A stretch of DNA of 64,000 nt, taken from positions 48,272 through 112,271 of the forward strand of contig JAFWSS010000069.1 in assembly GCA_017524385.1 (NCBI GenBank). The letters run 5' to 3'. Under the pieces are notes generated by a model. That model saw only the letters and a list, made by a program, of their open reading frames with translations, made no database searches and was not told where the DNA came from. The translations under genes and the position numbers were made by a program. Below are positions 24,294 through 32,798 of the stretch, one piece after another. The stretch comes from Prevotella sp. (GTDB lineage: Bacteria; Bacteroidota; Bacteroidia; Bacteroidales; Bacteroidaceae). Each line of letters opens with the position of its first letter. The stretch's first letter is position 1.

Positions 24294-25778
24294 ATGCTAC
24301 GCAAAATCAGAATCTTTTTGGCTGTGGTGATGTTCATAGGCATCACAGGCCTCTTTCTAGATTTCTCGGGTACCATGCACCATTGGCTGTCATGGATGCC
24401 TAAAGTACAGTTTTTGCCTGCTCTTCTGGCACTGAATTTCATCATTGTCGGGGCGTTGTTGCTCCTGACGCTCATTTTCGGTCGCATCTACTGCTCGGTG
24501 ATTTGTCCTTTGGGTGTGATGCAGGACTTGCTAGCCAAACTCAACCGCAAACGCAACAAGTATTCCTATTCGAAAGCCGTTTCCTGGTTGAGATACACCA
24601 TGCTGGGTGTGATGGTTGTGGCGTTTGTTGCCGGGATTGGTTCGCTGTTCGCCCTCCTGGCTCCTTACAGCAGTTTCGGGCGCATTGCCACCCACTTGTT
24701 GCAACCATTATGGATTCTTGGCAACAACGCCTTGGCCTCTGTGGCAGAGAATGCCGATAGTTATGCGTTTTACCACGTGGATGCCTGGATGCGTGGACTG
24801 CCTACATTCGTCATCGCCCTCGTCACTTTCATCATCATCGGCATATTGGCATGGAAGCACGGGCGAACCTATTGCAACACCATCTGTCCGGTTGGTACAT
24901 TGCTGGGCTTCTTCGCACGCTTCTCATGGTTCAAGGTGGTCTTCGACGAGGAAAAGTGCCGCAACTGCTCCATATGTTCCAAGAACTGCAAGGCTTCATG
25001 CATTGATTACAAGTCGCACTCCGTGGATTACAGCAGGTGTGTGACATGCGGCAATTGCTTGGAAAAATGCAAGTTCGGGGCATTGAAATATGCCCACAAA
25101 GGAGTGAAGAAACAGGCCCTCAAGGAGGGTGATGCAGAAAAGGCGCCTGTCGATGTAGGAAAGCGCTCGTTCCTACTAGCAACCGCCTTGGCCACCACTG
25201 CCGCTATCGCGCAGGAAAAGAAACTAGTGGACGGAGGACTGGCCGAGTTGCAGGACAAAGTGGCGCCATGCCGCCAGACTCCCATCACACCGCCAGGTTC
25301 GCGCAGCGCCGACAACATGGCCAAGCGATGCACAGCATGCCAGTTGTGCGTGTCGGAATGCCCCAACCAGGTGCTGAGGCCGTCGTCAGGGTTGATGACT
25401 CTCATGCAGCCAGTGATGTCGTATGAAAGAGGCTATTGCCGACCAGAGTGCAACCGTTGTTCTGAAGTGTGTCCTACGGGAGCCATACAGCACATCGGCG
25501 AGGACGAGAAGTCTTCCATTCAAATCGGCCATGCTGTGTGGGTGAAGAAAAACTGCGTGGCCATTACCGACAAGGTGGAGTGTGACAATTGCTCCAGGCA
25601 TTGCCCTGTAGGTGCCATCGAGATGGTGCCTCTCGACGAGGACGATGAAGACACCCCCTTCGTCCCAGCCATCAACGAGGAGCGATGCATTGGGTGTGGT
25701 GCATGTGAGCATCTTTGCCCTGCAAGGCCTCATTCAGCCATCTATGTGGAGGGACATTTGATTCACCGTGAAGTTTAA
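24294..25778 (+). CDS. NapH/NapG-like membrane polyferredoxin
   Basis: A 494-residue protein that looks like NapH and NapG fused. Residues 1-220 have about five membrane helices and two NapH-type CxxxCP motifs (CSVICPLG and CNTICPVG). Then come two [4Fe-4S] motifs (CRNCSICSKNC, CVTCGNCLEKC), a second Tat-like translocation segment (KRSFLLATALATTAAIAQ), and a NapG-like region with four more Cys clusters (CTACQLCVSECP, CRPECNRCSEVCP, CDNCSRHCP, CIGCGACEHLCP). It probably carries electrons between quinol or cytoplasmic donors and a periplasmic acceptor. The exported Fe-S aldo/keto reductase starts 21 bases downstream and is the obvious candidate partner. Confidence 0.85.
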   Translation: MLRKIRIFLAVVMFIGITGLFLDFSGTMHHWLSWMPKVQFLPALLALNFIIVGALLLLTLIFGRIYCSVICPLGVMQDLLAKLNRKRNKYSYSKAVSWLRYTMLGVMVVAFVAGIGSLFALLAPYSSFGRIATHLLQPLWILGNNALASVAENADSYAFYHVDAWMRGLPTFVIALVTFIIIGILAWKHGRTYCNTICPVGTLLGFFARFSWFKVVFDEEKCRNCSICSKNCKASCIDYKSHSVDYSRCVTCGNCLEKCKFGALKYAHKGVKKQALKEGDAEKAPVDVGKRSFLLATALATTAAIAQEKKLVDGGLAELQDKVAPCRQTPITPPGSRSADNMAKRCTACQLCVSECPNQVLRPSSGLMTLMQPVMSYERGYCRPECNRCSEVCPTGAIQHIGEDEKSSIQIGHAVWVKKNCVAITDKVECDNCSRHCPVGAIEMVPLDEDDEDTPFVPAINEERCIGCGACEHLCPARPHSAIYVEGHLIHREV

Positions 25779-25799
25779 CCCTTTAGCAAACATCAACTT

Positions 25800-27224
25800 A
25801 TGAAGAATATATCGAGACGTGTTTTCTTGAAATTGTTTGGTGGTGGTGCGCTCGCCACATCAGCCGCCCTTGCAGGTTGTGGAGGCAAGAGTGTAGGGGT
25901 GAGGGGCGCCGAAGAGGAATACAAGAGCCAGGTGGAGCCGCCTGTGGGTAAGATGACCTATAGGGAGAATCCAAGCACCAAGACGAAAGTGTCGCTGTTG
26001 GGATATGGTATGATGCGACTGCCAACGGTGAGAGACACCAAAGGGAAAAACAGTGATGAGATAGACCAGGACATGGTCAACAAACTCGTGGATTATGCGA
26101 TCGAGCACGGTGTTAACTATTTTGATACTTCACCTGTTTATTGCCAAGGCAAATCGGAAGCTTCCACCGGCATCGCGCTACACAAATATCCAAGGGAGAA
26201 ATACATGGTTGCTACAAAACTCTCCAATTTCGGCGACAGTTCAAGGCAGGCTTCCATGGAAATGTATCATAACTCCATGAAGGAATTGCAGGTGGACTAC
26301 ATCGACTATTACCTCCTCCACGCCATCGGTGGTGGTGGTTTGGAAAACCTGCATAAGAGATTCATTGACAACGGTATGCTCGACTTCCTCTTGGCTGAGA
26401 GGGAGGCAGGGCGCATACGAAACCTCGGGTTCTCCTATCATGGCGACGTGGCTGTCTTCGACTACCTCCTTGAAAACCATGACAAGTACAAGTGGGACTT
26501 CGTACAAATAGAACTCAACTACTTGGACTGGGACTACGCCAAAGAAATCAACCCCGACAACACCGACGCACGTTACCTTTACGGGGAGTTGGAGAAAAGG
26601 GGAATTCCGGCAGTTGTCATGGAGCCGCTGTTGGGAGGGAGATTGTCGAAACTCCCGCAATACCTGTATAATCGTCTCAAGCAACGTGATCCAGAGAAGT
26701 CGGCGGCATCGTGGGCTTTCAGGTATGCGGGGACACCGGAGGGCGTACTTACCGTTCTCAGCGGCATGACATTCATGGAGCATCTCAAGGATAACTTGCT
26801 GACATATTGTCCACTGACACCTGTCACCGAGGAGGATAAGGAGTTTCTCTATGGGGTGGCAAAGGAAATCGTAGGCTTGAACAACATCCCTTGCAACGAC
26901 TGTAAATATTGCATGCCATGTCCATACGGCATCGACATTCCCGCCATCTTCACACATTACAACAAGTGCGTGAATGAGGGAAGGATTCCATCGGAAATCA
27001 TGGAGGAGGAATATGTCAAGCGCAGAAGGGAGTACCTGATCGGATATGACAGGAGTGTGCCACGAATGAGGCAGGCCGATCATTGCATCGGATGTGGACA
27101 TTGTATTAATGTGAAGCATTGCCCGCAGAACATCAAGATTCCGCAGGAATTGATGAAAATTGGTGATTTCGTGGAAAGGCTAAAGAGAAATCCCGTCGTC
27201 AAACACGAAGAGACAGAAGATTGA
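25800..27224 (+). CDS. Exported Fe-S aldo/keto reductase (lipoprotein)
   Basis: A 474-residue protein: a twin-arginine-like start (SRRVFLKLFGGGAL) that ends in a lipobox (LAGC), then an aldo/keto reductase barrel with VNYFDTSPVY, MVATKLS and YLLHAIGGGG holding Asp, Tyr, Lys and His, then two [4Fe-4S] motifs at the end (CNDCKYCMPCPYGIDIP and CIGCGHCINVKHCPQ). Fe-S aldo/keto reductases of this build are common in anaerobes. It should fold in the cytoplasm and be exported by Tat with its clusters. It directly follows the polyferredoxin. A paralogue lies at 28951-30309. Confidence 0.88.
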   Translation: MKNISRRVFLKLFGGGALATSAALAGCGGKSVGVRGAEEEYKSQVEPPVGKMTYRENPSTKTKVSLLGYGMMRLPTVRDTKGKNSDEIDQDMVNKLVDYAIEHGVNYFDTSPVYCQGKSEASTGIALHKYPREKYMVATKLSNFGDSSRQASMEMYHNSMKELQVDYIDYYLLHAIGGGGLENLHKRFIDNGMLDFLLAEREAGRIRNLGFSYHGDVAVFDYLLENHDKYKWDFVQIELNYLDWDYAKEINPDNTDARYLYGELEKRGIPAVVMEPLLGGRLSKLPQYLYNRLKQRDPEKSAASWAFRYAGTPEGVLTVLSGMTFMEHLKDNLLTYCPLTPVTEEDKEFLYGVAKEIVGLNNIPCNDCKYCMPCPYGIDIPAIFTHYNKCVNEGRIPSEIMEEEYVKRRREYLIGYDRSVPRMRQADHCIGCGHCINVKHCPQNIKIPQELMKIGDFVERLKRNPVVKHEETED

Positions 27225-27242
27225 AAATTGAAGATGACCTCT

Positions 27243-27278
27243 AATGTCTCTAGTGGCTTCATGGCACCTAGAGACATT
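27243..27278 (+). terminator. Hairpin after the Fe-S reductase
   Basis: AATGTCTCTAG and CTAGAGACATT form an 11-bp stem with a 14-base loop, ~20 bases after the stop. T-run is weak. Confidence 0.45.
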
Positions 27279-27307
27279 TAAGGTCTTTACCTTAATAAGA
27301 AAAAGAA

Positions 27308-27499
27308 ATGACCGATAACCTGAAATATGAACAGGCGGTGGCAGAATTGGAAGCCATTGTCAAGAAGATGGAGAACGATGAATTAGACATCGACTCTCTT
27401 GCCGAACAACTCAAAAGAGCAAAACAACTCATCCTGCTTTGCAAGGACAAACTGACTAAAACCGATGAGGAAATCCAGAAAATCCTCGAGAAAGACTGA
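27308..27499 (+). CDS. xseB: Exodeoxyribonuclease VII small subunit
   Basis: A 63-residue two-helix protein matching XseB: KYEQAVAELEAIVKKMENDE and LDIDSLAEQLKRAKQLILLC, then KDKLTKTDEEIQKIL. It joins several copies to XseA to form exonuclease VII, which degrades single-stranded DNA. Length fits. xseA, usually just upstream, is absent; the neighbour is an unrelated reductase, so the pair is split or xseB has moved. Confidence 0.92.
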   Translation: MTDNLKYEQAVAELEAIVKKMENDELDIDSLAEQLKRAKQLILLCKDKLTKTDEEIQKILEKD

Positions 27500-27853
27500 G
27501 AAGTCCCCAATCTCGCAGCGCTCTCCGGTACGTCCTGCCTGTCACGAGATAGGCTTGGAGGCTTGGTTGTTGTCACATTTGTCATATTGTTGTAATACAG
27601 CAACATACATTAATGCACCCGCATTCAATCCATTTTGCCGACAGATTACATGAGCAACAAATGGTGTGAAATCTTTACTCAAATTTTGGTTTTTGGTTGA
27701 TATCAGAAACTAAAAAAAACAAAAAAACAATCATCACATATAACATTTTCACCTTTTTCTCGTCTATAGGATAGAGGGTGATGAACATAAACCTTGGAAA
27801 CCTTTCCCCTCAAAAGCAAACAGTCAAACTTTTAACCTTATTTTGTAATAGAA
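27500..27853. other. Intergenic region, no gene seen
   Basis: In these 354 bases there is AT-rich sequence with A and T runs (27700-27770) and a possible 30-codon frame at 27781-27873 (MNINLGNLSPQK...) that overlaps the next gene's start in another frame. I do not rate that frame as a gene. No promoter box of the usual kind is clear. Confidence 0.4.
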
Positions 27854-28129
27854 TTGGAAGTGAAATTATTTAGCGACATGACTGCGTACGTCAAAGACGT
27901 GACCAGTCTCATTTGGAATTACATACACCATCGTGATCAATACCCCGATAATGCGCAACTTGCCGTGCAACCTGAAGTGATGGCTTCCGTCATAGACGAC
28001 CCCACACAGTGCAGGCATTGCGACTTCTACGACCTTGGAACGCTCATCAGCAAGGATGCAAGGGGTGAACTTGTCCCCAACACACATGCCATACAGAACA
28101 TGGCAAATAGGTATTATGAAGCAGGGTGA
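27854..28129 (+). CDS. Small conserved-looking protein of unknown function
   Basis: A 91-residue soluble protein with no export signal. From TTG it reads MEVKLFSDMTAYVKDVTSLIWNYIHHRD; GTG two codons later or ATG at 27878 are other possible starts. It has a short CRHCDFYDL segment and ends in HAIQNMANRYYEAG. The sequence looks like real protein and is followed by a strong terminator, but I do not know a function. Possibly one of the Bacteroidales-only small cytoplasmic proteins. Confidence 0.55.
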   Translation: MEVKLFSDMTAYVKDVTSLIWNYIHHRDQYPDNAQLAVQPEVMASVIDDPTQCRHCDFYDLGTLISKDARGELVPNTHAIQNMANRYYEAG

Positions 28130-28163
28130 GCCTCTTATGGTGTCGCTGTAAACCAAAATCAAA

Positions 28164-28208
28164 GATGAAGCCTGTGCCGAGCTTACGGCACAGGCTTCAT
28201 CTTTTTCT
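28164..28208. terminator. Strong rho-independent terminator
   Basis: A perfect 16-bp stem (GATGAAGCCTGTGCCG / CGGCACAGGCTTCATC) with a 6-base loop and a following T-rich run. AAA on its left side means it could also serve the - strand PP2C gene. Confidence 0.85.
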
Positions 28209-28269
28209 CTTTAGTCGGCTTTGAGGACGTTGTTTTAGCGATTCTTGCTTTTCTGGTCGTATTCCTAAG

Positions 28270-28941
28270 TCATAGCACCTCAACCATGATGGCGGAATAG
28301 TTGTCGCTGGCATGATTGTCACAATAGACTATGATTTCGCAAAGGGAAGAGGAAGTAGACGTGGATTCTTGGAGCATACCCGCCAATTTATAACTTCCGA
28401 AGCAATTGGACACACCGTCTGAACAGAGCAGGAACTTGTCACCAGGCCGTGCCTTCAATACTTTCATGTCAGGTTGTTCCAATTTCCCGTAATTGAAAAT
28501 CCCTTTGGAGACATACGGCCATCCTCCTTCACTCACACAGACATGGTCGGATGTCTCATAGAGCAGGCCTTCGCCAGTGCGGTGATAAAAGGCTTTGCTG
28601 TCGCCAAGATGAGCGATGATTACTTCCTCGCCATCAAGTGCAGCTAGTACCATCGTGGTGCCGGCATTGTATCTTGACATCATGTCGAGGCTTTTCCTTG
28701 CACTCTCCATCGCATGGGATATGATCCATGTGGAGGACTTGGTGCCATGGTGCTCATCCCAGATAGAAGAAAAGGCATCGCCAACGAGTTTGCTAGCAAG
28801 ATCGCCCCTGTAAAGACCGCTCATACCGTCGCAAACCACAAACAATGCCTTCCCTCTTTCCAAGTCACATTTGGCGACAATGGTGTCCTCGTTACGTTTA
28901 CCACATGGTTCGGAAAAACAGGAGTACCTGATATCCATCAC
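28270..28941 (-). CDS. PP2C-type protein phosphatase
   Basis: A 223-residue PPM/PP2C phosphatase: KRNEDTIVA, VVCDGMSGLYRGD, GTTMVLAAL, IIAHLGDSKAF, FLLCSDGVSN and SDNYSAIMVEV are the family's metal-binding and structural motifs in order. The usual DGMGG loop reads DGMSG. No membrane part, so it probably acts on a cytoplasmic serine/threonine phosphoprotein. No kinase or FHA partner is nearby. It starts 9 bases after the stop of the Fe-S aldo/keto reductase, so the two are probably cotranscribed. ATG two codons later is also a possible start. Confidence 0.9.
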   Translation of the reverse strand: MMDIRYSCFSEPCGKRNEDTIVAKCDLERGKALFVVCDGMSGLYRGDLASKLVGDAFSSIWDEHHGTKSSTWIISHAMESARKSLDMMSRYNAGTTMVLAALDGEEVIIAHLGDSKAFYHRTGEGLLYETSDHVCVSEGGWPYVSKGIFNYGKLEQPDMKVLKARPGDKFLLCSDGVSNCFGSYKLAGMLQESTSTSSSLCEIIVYCDNHASDNYSAIMVEVL

Positions 28942-28950
28942 TTACATTGT

Positions 28951-30309
28951 TCATCTACGCAGCGTTTCCACGATGCGCCCCAATTGGTTGGGAATACGGA
29001 TTTGCTGTGGGCATTTGGGGAGGCATGCCTCGCAATCCTGGCATTGGCTGGCCCAAGTTGCCTTGTCGGCAAGTGCTTTCTCATACCCCTCAGCAAACTG
29101 TTTCTTGCGAGTGGCGAAGTCTTGTGAACTGCTCTCGGGCAGAGGGATGATCTTTTGGTTGACGGCTTCGTTATAATAGGCGAAGTTCTTGGGGATGTCC
29201 ACACCGTATGGGCATGGCATGCAATATGCACAAGTGGTGCAGGGGATGGTGGGCACACCGGCCATCTGGTCAGCTATGCGGGCAAGCAATGAGTTCTCTG
29301 CTTCCGTGCAAGGGTCGAGTGGAGAGAATGTTGCTACGTTTTCCTCCAGATGATCCATACGATTCATTCCGCTGAGAGTCGTCAGGATGTTGGGGAAAGT
29401 TCCTACCCAGCGGAACCCCCAACGGGCGGGAGTGTCGTTTGGACGGAGCGCCTTCATCTCTTCGGCTGCCTCATCGGAAACTTTGCCCAAGGCACCACCG
29501 CGTAAAGGTTCCATGATGACACACTGCACACCGCTCTTCTCACACTTGTTGTAAAGATACTCAGCATCGGCGTCGTTGCGACGACCTCCGCGTATGGAGG
29601 CGTGGCGCCAGTCGAGATAGTTCATTTGAATCTGTGCGAAATCCCAATGGTATTCCTCTTGATTGTCGAGGAGCCAGTCGAAGACACGCACGTCGCCATG
29701 GTAGGAGAAACCAAGATGGCGGATGCGTCCGGCTTCACGTTCTTTTAACAGGAATTCGAGAAGGCCGTTGTCGAAGAATCGTTGGTTGAGGTTGTCCATT
29801 CCGCCGCCACCTATGCCATGAAGCAGGTAGTAGTCGATATGATCCACCTTGAGGCGCTCGAAGGACTGTTCATACATTTTCTTCGCCTCGTCGAATTGCC
29901 ACGCACGTGAGTTTTGGTTGGACATCTTCGTTGCAACGTAGTATTTCTCACGAGGATGGCGCGACAGCGCATTGCCCATGAGAACTTCCGACCGCCCGCC
30001 CATATACATCGGAGCGGTGTCAAAGTAGTTCACACCGTGCTCAATGGCGTAGTCCACAAGGCGGTTCACCTCCTCTTGGTCATTAGGCAGTCGCATCATG
30101 CCAAAACCAAGCAGCGAAATCTGTTCTCCGGAACCATGTTGAACACGGTAGGTCATACGATTGGTTGGCTCATCAACCGTTTCCTTTTCCTGGGCAAATA
30201 TTTTCAGTGGCTCCATAGCCATCAAAGCCATTGCCGAACCGGCACCCAAGCCCATGCGCCGCAGAAAATCACGACGACCCTGGTCTATCTTTCTCATCTT
30301 CTTTGCCAT
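28951..30309 (-). CDS. Tat-type exported Fe-S aldo/keto reductase, paralogue
   Basis: A 452-residue protein like the one at 25800-27224, on the other strand. It has a twin-arginine signal (GRRDFLRRMGLGAGSAMALM) ending near IFAQ, without a lipobox, so it would be free in the periplasm where the paralogue is lipid-anchored. The barrel shows VNYFDTAPMY, YVATKMS and YLLHGIGGGG; the end has CTTCAYCMPCPYGVDIP and CQDCEACLPKCPQ for two [4Fe-4S] clusters. Substrate unknown. Transcribed with the PP2C gene. Confidence 0.88.
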   Translation of the reverse strand: MAKKMRKIDQGRRDFLRRMGLGAGSAMALMAMEPLKIFAQEKETVDEPTNRMTYRVQHGSGEQISLLGFGMMRLPNDQEEVNRLVDYAIEHGVNYFDTAPMYMGGRSEVLMGNALSRHPREKYYVATKMSNQNSRAWQFDEAKKMYEQSFERLKVDHIDYYLLHGIGGGGMDNLNQRFFDNGLLEFLLKEREAGRIRHLGFSYHGDVRVFDWLLDNQEEYHWDFAQIQMNYLDWRHASIRGGRRNDADAEYLYNKCEKSGVQCVIMEPLRGGALGKVSDEAAEEMKALRPNDTPARWGFRWVGTFPNILTTLSGMNRMDHLEENVATFSPLDPCTEAENSLLARIADQMAGVPTIPCTTCAYCMPCPYGVDIPKNFAYYNEAVNQKIIPLPESSSQDFATRKKQFAEGYEKALADKATWASQCQDCEACLPKCPQQIRIPNQLGRIVETLRR

Positions 30310-30334
30310 GTCTGTCTTTTTTGAAATTACCCTA

Positions 30335-30342
30335 CAAATATA
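30335..30342 (-). promoter_or_regulatory. -7 box TATATTTG (- strand)
   Basis: TATATTTG followed by TAG on the - strand, ~26 bases above the Fe-S aldo/keto reductase start. Confidence 0.65.
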
Positions 30343-30579
30343 CTACTTTTTTTCAATTCCACAAAATAAAATCGCATTTTTCAATTTTTTTCTTAAATAC
30401 AAGTCGCAATGATGGTGGCAATGGGCATTATGTGCATGAACAAATAATAGAACTTTGGTGTCCTGTTTATCTCTAGAGTCATTCCAATTTGACACCCCGT
30501 GGCACCGCCCAATACATTAAAAAAAGTTAATTCGTCTAAAACAATCGTAGCAAATCATCAAAGCAAAGAAAAAAATAAC

Positions 30580-30587
30580 TATATTTG
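30580..30587 (+). promoter_or_regulatory. -7 box TATATTTG for the tail-only protein
   Basis: TATATTTG followed by CATG, 27 bases before the start of the small exported protein. Confidence 0.65.
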
Positions 30588-30614
30588 CATGTTGACAACA
30601 TAAAATAAGCGCTT

Positions 30615-30929
30615 ATGAATAATAAAATACTAACATTGGTGCTCTCGGCCTTCTTGCTTGCAGGTGTGCCTGCCTTTGCCAGCGCAGCTCCTGCAATAGA
30701 AATCTATGAATTTGAGCAGGAGAACCCGCCTATTACCATTTCGGTGACAGAATCCACGTTGTATATAGCCGGCGCAAACGGGCAAGTACTCCAAGTTTAC
30801 AATGTTGCTGGAGTGCGTGTAATGAGCGTCAAGGTAGAGGGACAGGACAAGAAATTCGAACTCAATCTTCCCAAAGGATGCTACATTGTGAAAGTGGGGA
30901 AGGTGGTGAGGAAAATCTCCATCAAATAG
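30615..30929 (+). CDS. Exported protein consisting of a T9SS-type C-terminal tail
   Basis: A 104-residue protein: signal peptide (to about FASA, residue 24), then ~80 residues that read like a type A T9SS C-terminal domain: ISVTESTLYIAGANGQVLQV, YNVAGVRVMSV, KFELNLPKGCYIVKVGKVVRKISIK. No cargo domain comes before it. In the family this domain normally guides a cargo across the outer membrane and is cut off. A tail on its own could be a decoy, an anchor or the remains of a lost enzyme gene. It has its own promoter and terminator. Confidence 0.75.
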   Translation: MNNKILTLVLSAFLLAGVPAFASAAPAIEIYEFEQENPPITISVTESTLYIAGANGQVLQVYNVAGVRVMSVKVEGQDKKFELNLPKGCYIVKVGKVVRKISIK

Positions 30930-30943
30930 ATCTCTTATTTTAA

Positions 30944-30999
30944 CGACCATGGCATGGACCTCCTGCTGAACTAATGTGGTGAGGGGTCCATGTCGTTTT
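30944..30999 (+). terminator. Terminator-like hairpin before the sigma factor gene
   Basis: CATGGACC (30953-30960) pairs with GGTCCATG (30985-30992), followed by TCGTTTTTTG. It lies between the tail protein and the sigma factor gene. Confidence 0.6.
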
Positions 31000-31015
31000 T
31001 TGTACCGACTGGTGA

Positions 31016-31561
31016 ATGGCTTTTGACGAGAAGGGAATACTGAAACTTCTGGCAGACCCTGCTACACAACGAAAGGCTTTTGAGCAAATTGTCGCTCAAT
31101 ATGGCGAGCAGCTGTATTGGAAAATAAGACGCATCGTACTCGTGCATGAAGATGCCGATGACGTGCTTCAGAATTCTTTTGTCAAGGCATGGGTAAACCT
31201 TCCCGATTTCAGAGGGCAATCGAAAATCGCCACTTGGTTATACCGCATAGCCATCAACGAGTCACTCGACTTCCTCAGAAAGAAAAAGCACCTCCAGGGT
31301 ACCAGTATGGACGAGGCTGCAGGCGTGGCTTCAATGTTGCTCGCCGATGAATATTTTGACGGAGACAACGCTCAGGCCATCCTTCAAGAGGCTATAGCCA
31401 CACTGCCAGACGTCCAAAGGAACGTCTTCAACCTTAGATACTATGACAATATGAAATACAGTGAGATGAGTCGATTGCTCAACACTTCGGAAGGGGCTCT
31501 AAAGGCCTCATACCACCATGCCGTTCAGAAGGTTACGGCCTATGTCAATGCACATAAGTGA
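31016..31561 (+). CDS. ECF-type RNA polymerase sigma factor
   Basis: A 181-residue sigma-70 family factor. Region 2 is seen as FEQIVAQYGEQLYWKIRRIV, DADDVLQNSFVKAWVNL and ATWLYRIAINESLDFLRKK; region 4 as LPDVQRNVFNLRYYDNMKYS and MSRLLNTSEGALKASYHHAV, the helix-turn-helix that reads the -35 box. No anti-sigma gene follows; next is an alcohol dehydrogenase, so control is not visible here. Its start is only 17 bases after a terminator T-run. Confidence 0.93.
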   Translation: MAFDEKGILKLLADPATQRKAFEQIVAQYGEQLYWKIRRIVLVHEDADDVLQNSFVKAWVNLPDFRGQSKIATWLYRIAINESLDFLRKKKHLQGTSMDEAAGVASMLLADEYFDGDNAQAILQEAIATLPDVQRNVFNLRYYDNMKYSEMSRLLNTSEGALKASYHHAVQKVTAYVNAHK

Positions 31562-31613
31562 CAAGGCTCTTCAAGCATTAAATCATCCATCAACCATTCT
31601 ATCAATTACAACT

Positions 31614-32795
31614 ATGAAGGATTTCAATTTTTACGCTCCCACAGAAGTGGTGTTTGGAAAAGAAGCAGAGGAACAGGTGGCATCGCTTGTCAAAAAATAC
31701 GGTGGCAAGAAAGTATTGCTGCATTTTGGAGGTGGCAGTGCCAAACGCTCAGGCCTGCTAGACAAAGTCATATCGTTACTCGAAGAACAAGGCGTCGCCC
31801 ATGTCGAATTGGGGGGTGTCGTACCCAATCCACGGCTTTCGCTCGTGAAGCAAGGCATAAAAATGTGCCGTGAAGAGAAAGTGGACTTCATCCTCGCCGT
31901 TGGAGGAGGAAGTGTCATCGACTCAGCCAAGGCCATCGGCTACGGAGTGGGCTACGAGGGAGAGCCATGGGACTTTTGGGAAGGCAAGTCAAAGCCAGAA
32001 TCGTGCCTCCCCATCGGCGTCGTTCTCACCATACCTGCCGCCGGGTCGGAAATGAGCAACAGCTGCGTCATCACCAATGATGCCAACAACGACAAGCGAG
32101 GAATCAACAGCAACCTTTGCAGATGCAAGTTCTGCATCATGAACCCGGAACGGACATTCACACTTCCGCCATACCAGACGGCAGCGGGTGCCACCGATAT
32201 CATGATGCACACCATCGAGCGCTATTTCACCACTCATCAGGATATGACGCTCACCGACGCACTCGCAGAAGCCCTCTTGCGCACGGTGAAGGACAGTGCA
32301 TTAGAGGTGATGCGCAACCCCGAGGACTACCGTCACAGGGCGCAAATCATGTGGGCAGGAAGCCTGTCGCACAACGACCTTATGGAATGTGGCTCTGCCA
32401 AGGATTTCGCCACACACCGGTTGGAGCATGAACTCAGCGCCATGTTCGATGTCACACACGGTGCCGGGTTGGCTGCCATCTGGGGCAGTTGGGCACGGTT
32501 CGTTATGCCAGGCAATGAGGCACGTTTCGCCCGTTTTGCTGTCAATGTAATGGGAGTTGACAATGACTTCACCGACACACGACGGACGGCGGAGAAGGGT
32601 ATCGAGGCAATGGAAAGGTTCTTCGAACAAATAGGCATGCCTGTGAACATCCACCAATTGCTGGGACGCGACATCACCGATGAAGAAATAGAGGAAATGG
32701 CCAGACGTGCAAGCCATGATGGAGGCATCACGTTGGGCAACATCAAAGTGCTGAAAAGGGAAGACATGGTGACCATCTACCATATGGCAAAGTAA
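31614..32795 (+). CDS. Iron-containing alcohol dehydrogenase (YqhD/BdhA type)
   Basis: Starting at MKDFNFYAPTEVVFGK gives 393 residues, the usual size. It reduces aldehydes or oxidises alcohols with NAD(P)H. VDFILAVGGGSVIDSAKAIG is the dinucleotide site, ECGSAKDFATHRLEHELSAM and DVTHGAGLAAIWGSW hold the metal-binding His residues. Cytoplasmic. It lies 52 bases after the sigma factor and 3 bases before the MATE gene, so all three may be one operon. Confidence 0.94.
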   Translation: MKDFNFYAPTEVVFGKEAEEQVASLVKKYGGKKVLLHFGGGSAKRSGLLDKVISLLEEQGVAHVELGGVVPNPRLSLVKQGIKMCREEKVDFILAVGGGSVIDSAKAIGYGVGYEGEPWDFWEGKSKPESCLPIGVVLTIPAAGSEMSNSCVITNDANNDKRGINSNLCRCKFCIMNPERTFTLPPYQTAAGATDIMMHTIERYFTTHQDMTLTDALAEALLRTVKDSALEVMRNPEDYRHRAQIMWAGSLSHNDLMECGSAKDFATHRLEHELSAMFDVTHGAGLAAIWGSWARFVMPGNEARFARFAVNVMGVDNDFTDTRRTAEKGIEAMERFFEQIGMPVNIHQLLGRDITDEEIEEMARRASHDGGITLGNIKVLKREDMVTIYHMAK

Positions 32796-32798
32796 AGG

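Larger units (their letters stand above)
30310..30614. other. Divergent intergenic region with two promoters
   Basis: AT-rich 305-base gap. It holds a -7 box for each flanking gene, listed separately, and nothing else I can name. Confidence 0.5.

Noticed and set aside
27781-27873. 30-codon frame starting MNINLGNLSPQK
   Set aside because: No promoter or conserved features and it overlaps the start of the 91-residue gene in another frame.
28164-28208. Long perfect hairpin considered as riboswitch or small RNA
   Set aside because: A single perfect stem plus T-run just after a gene fits a simple terminator.
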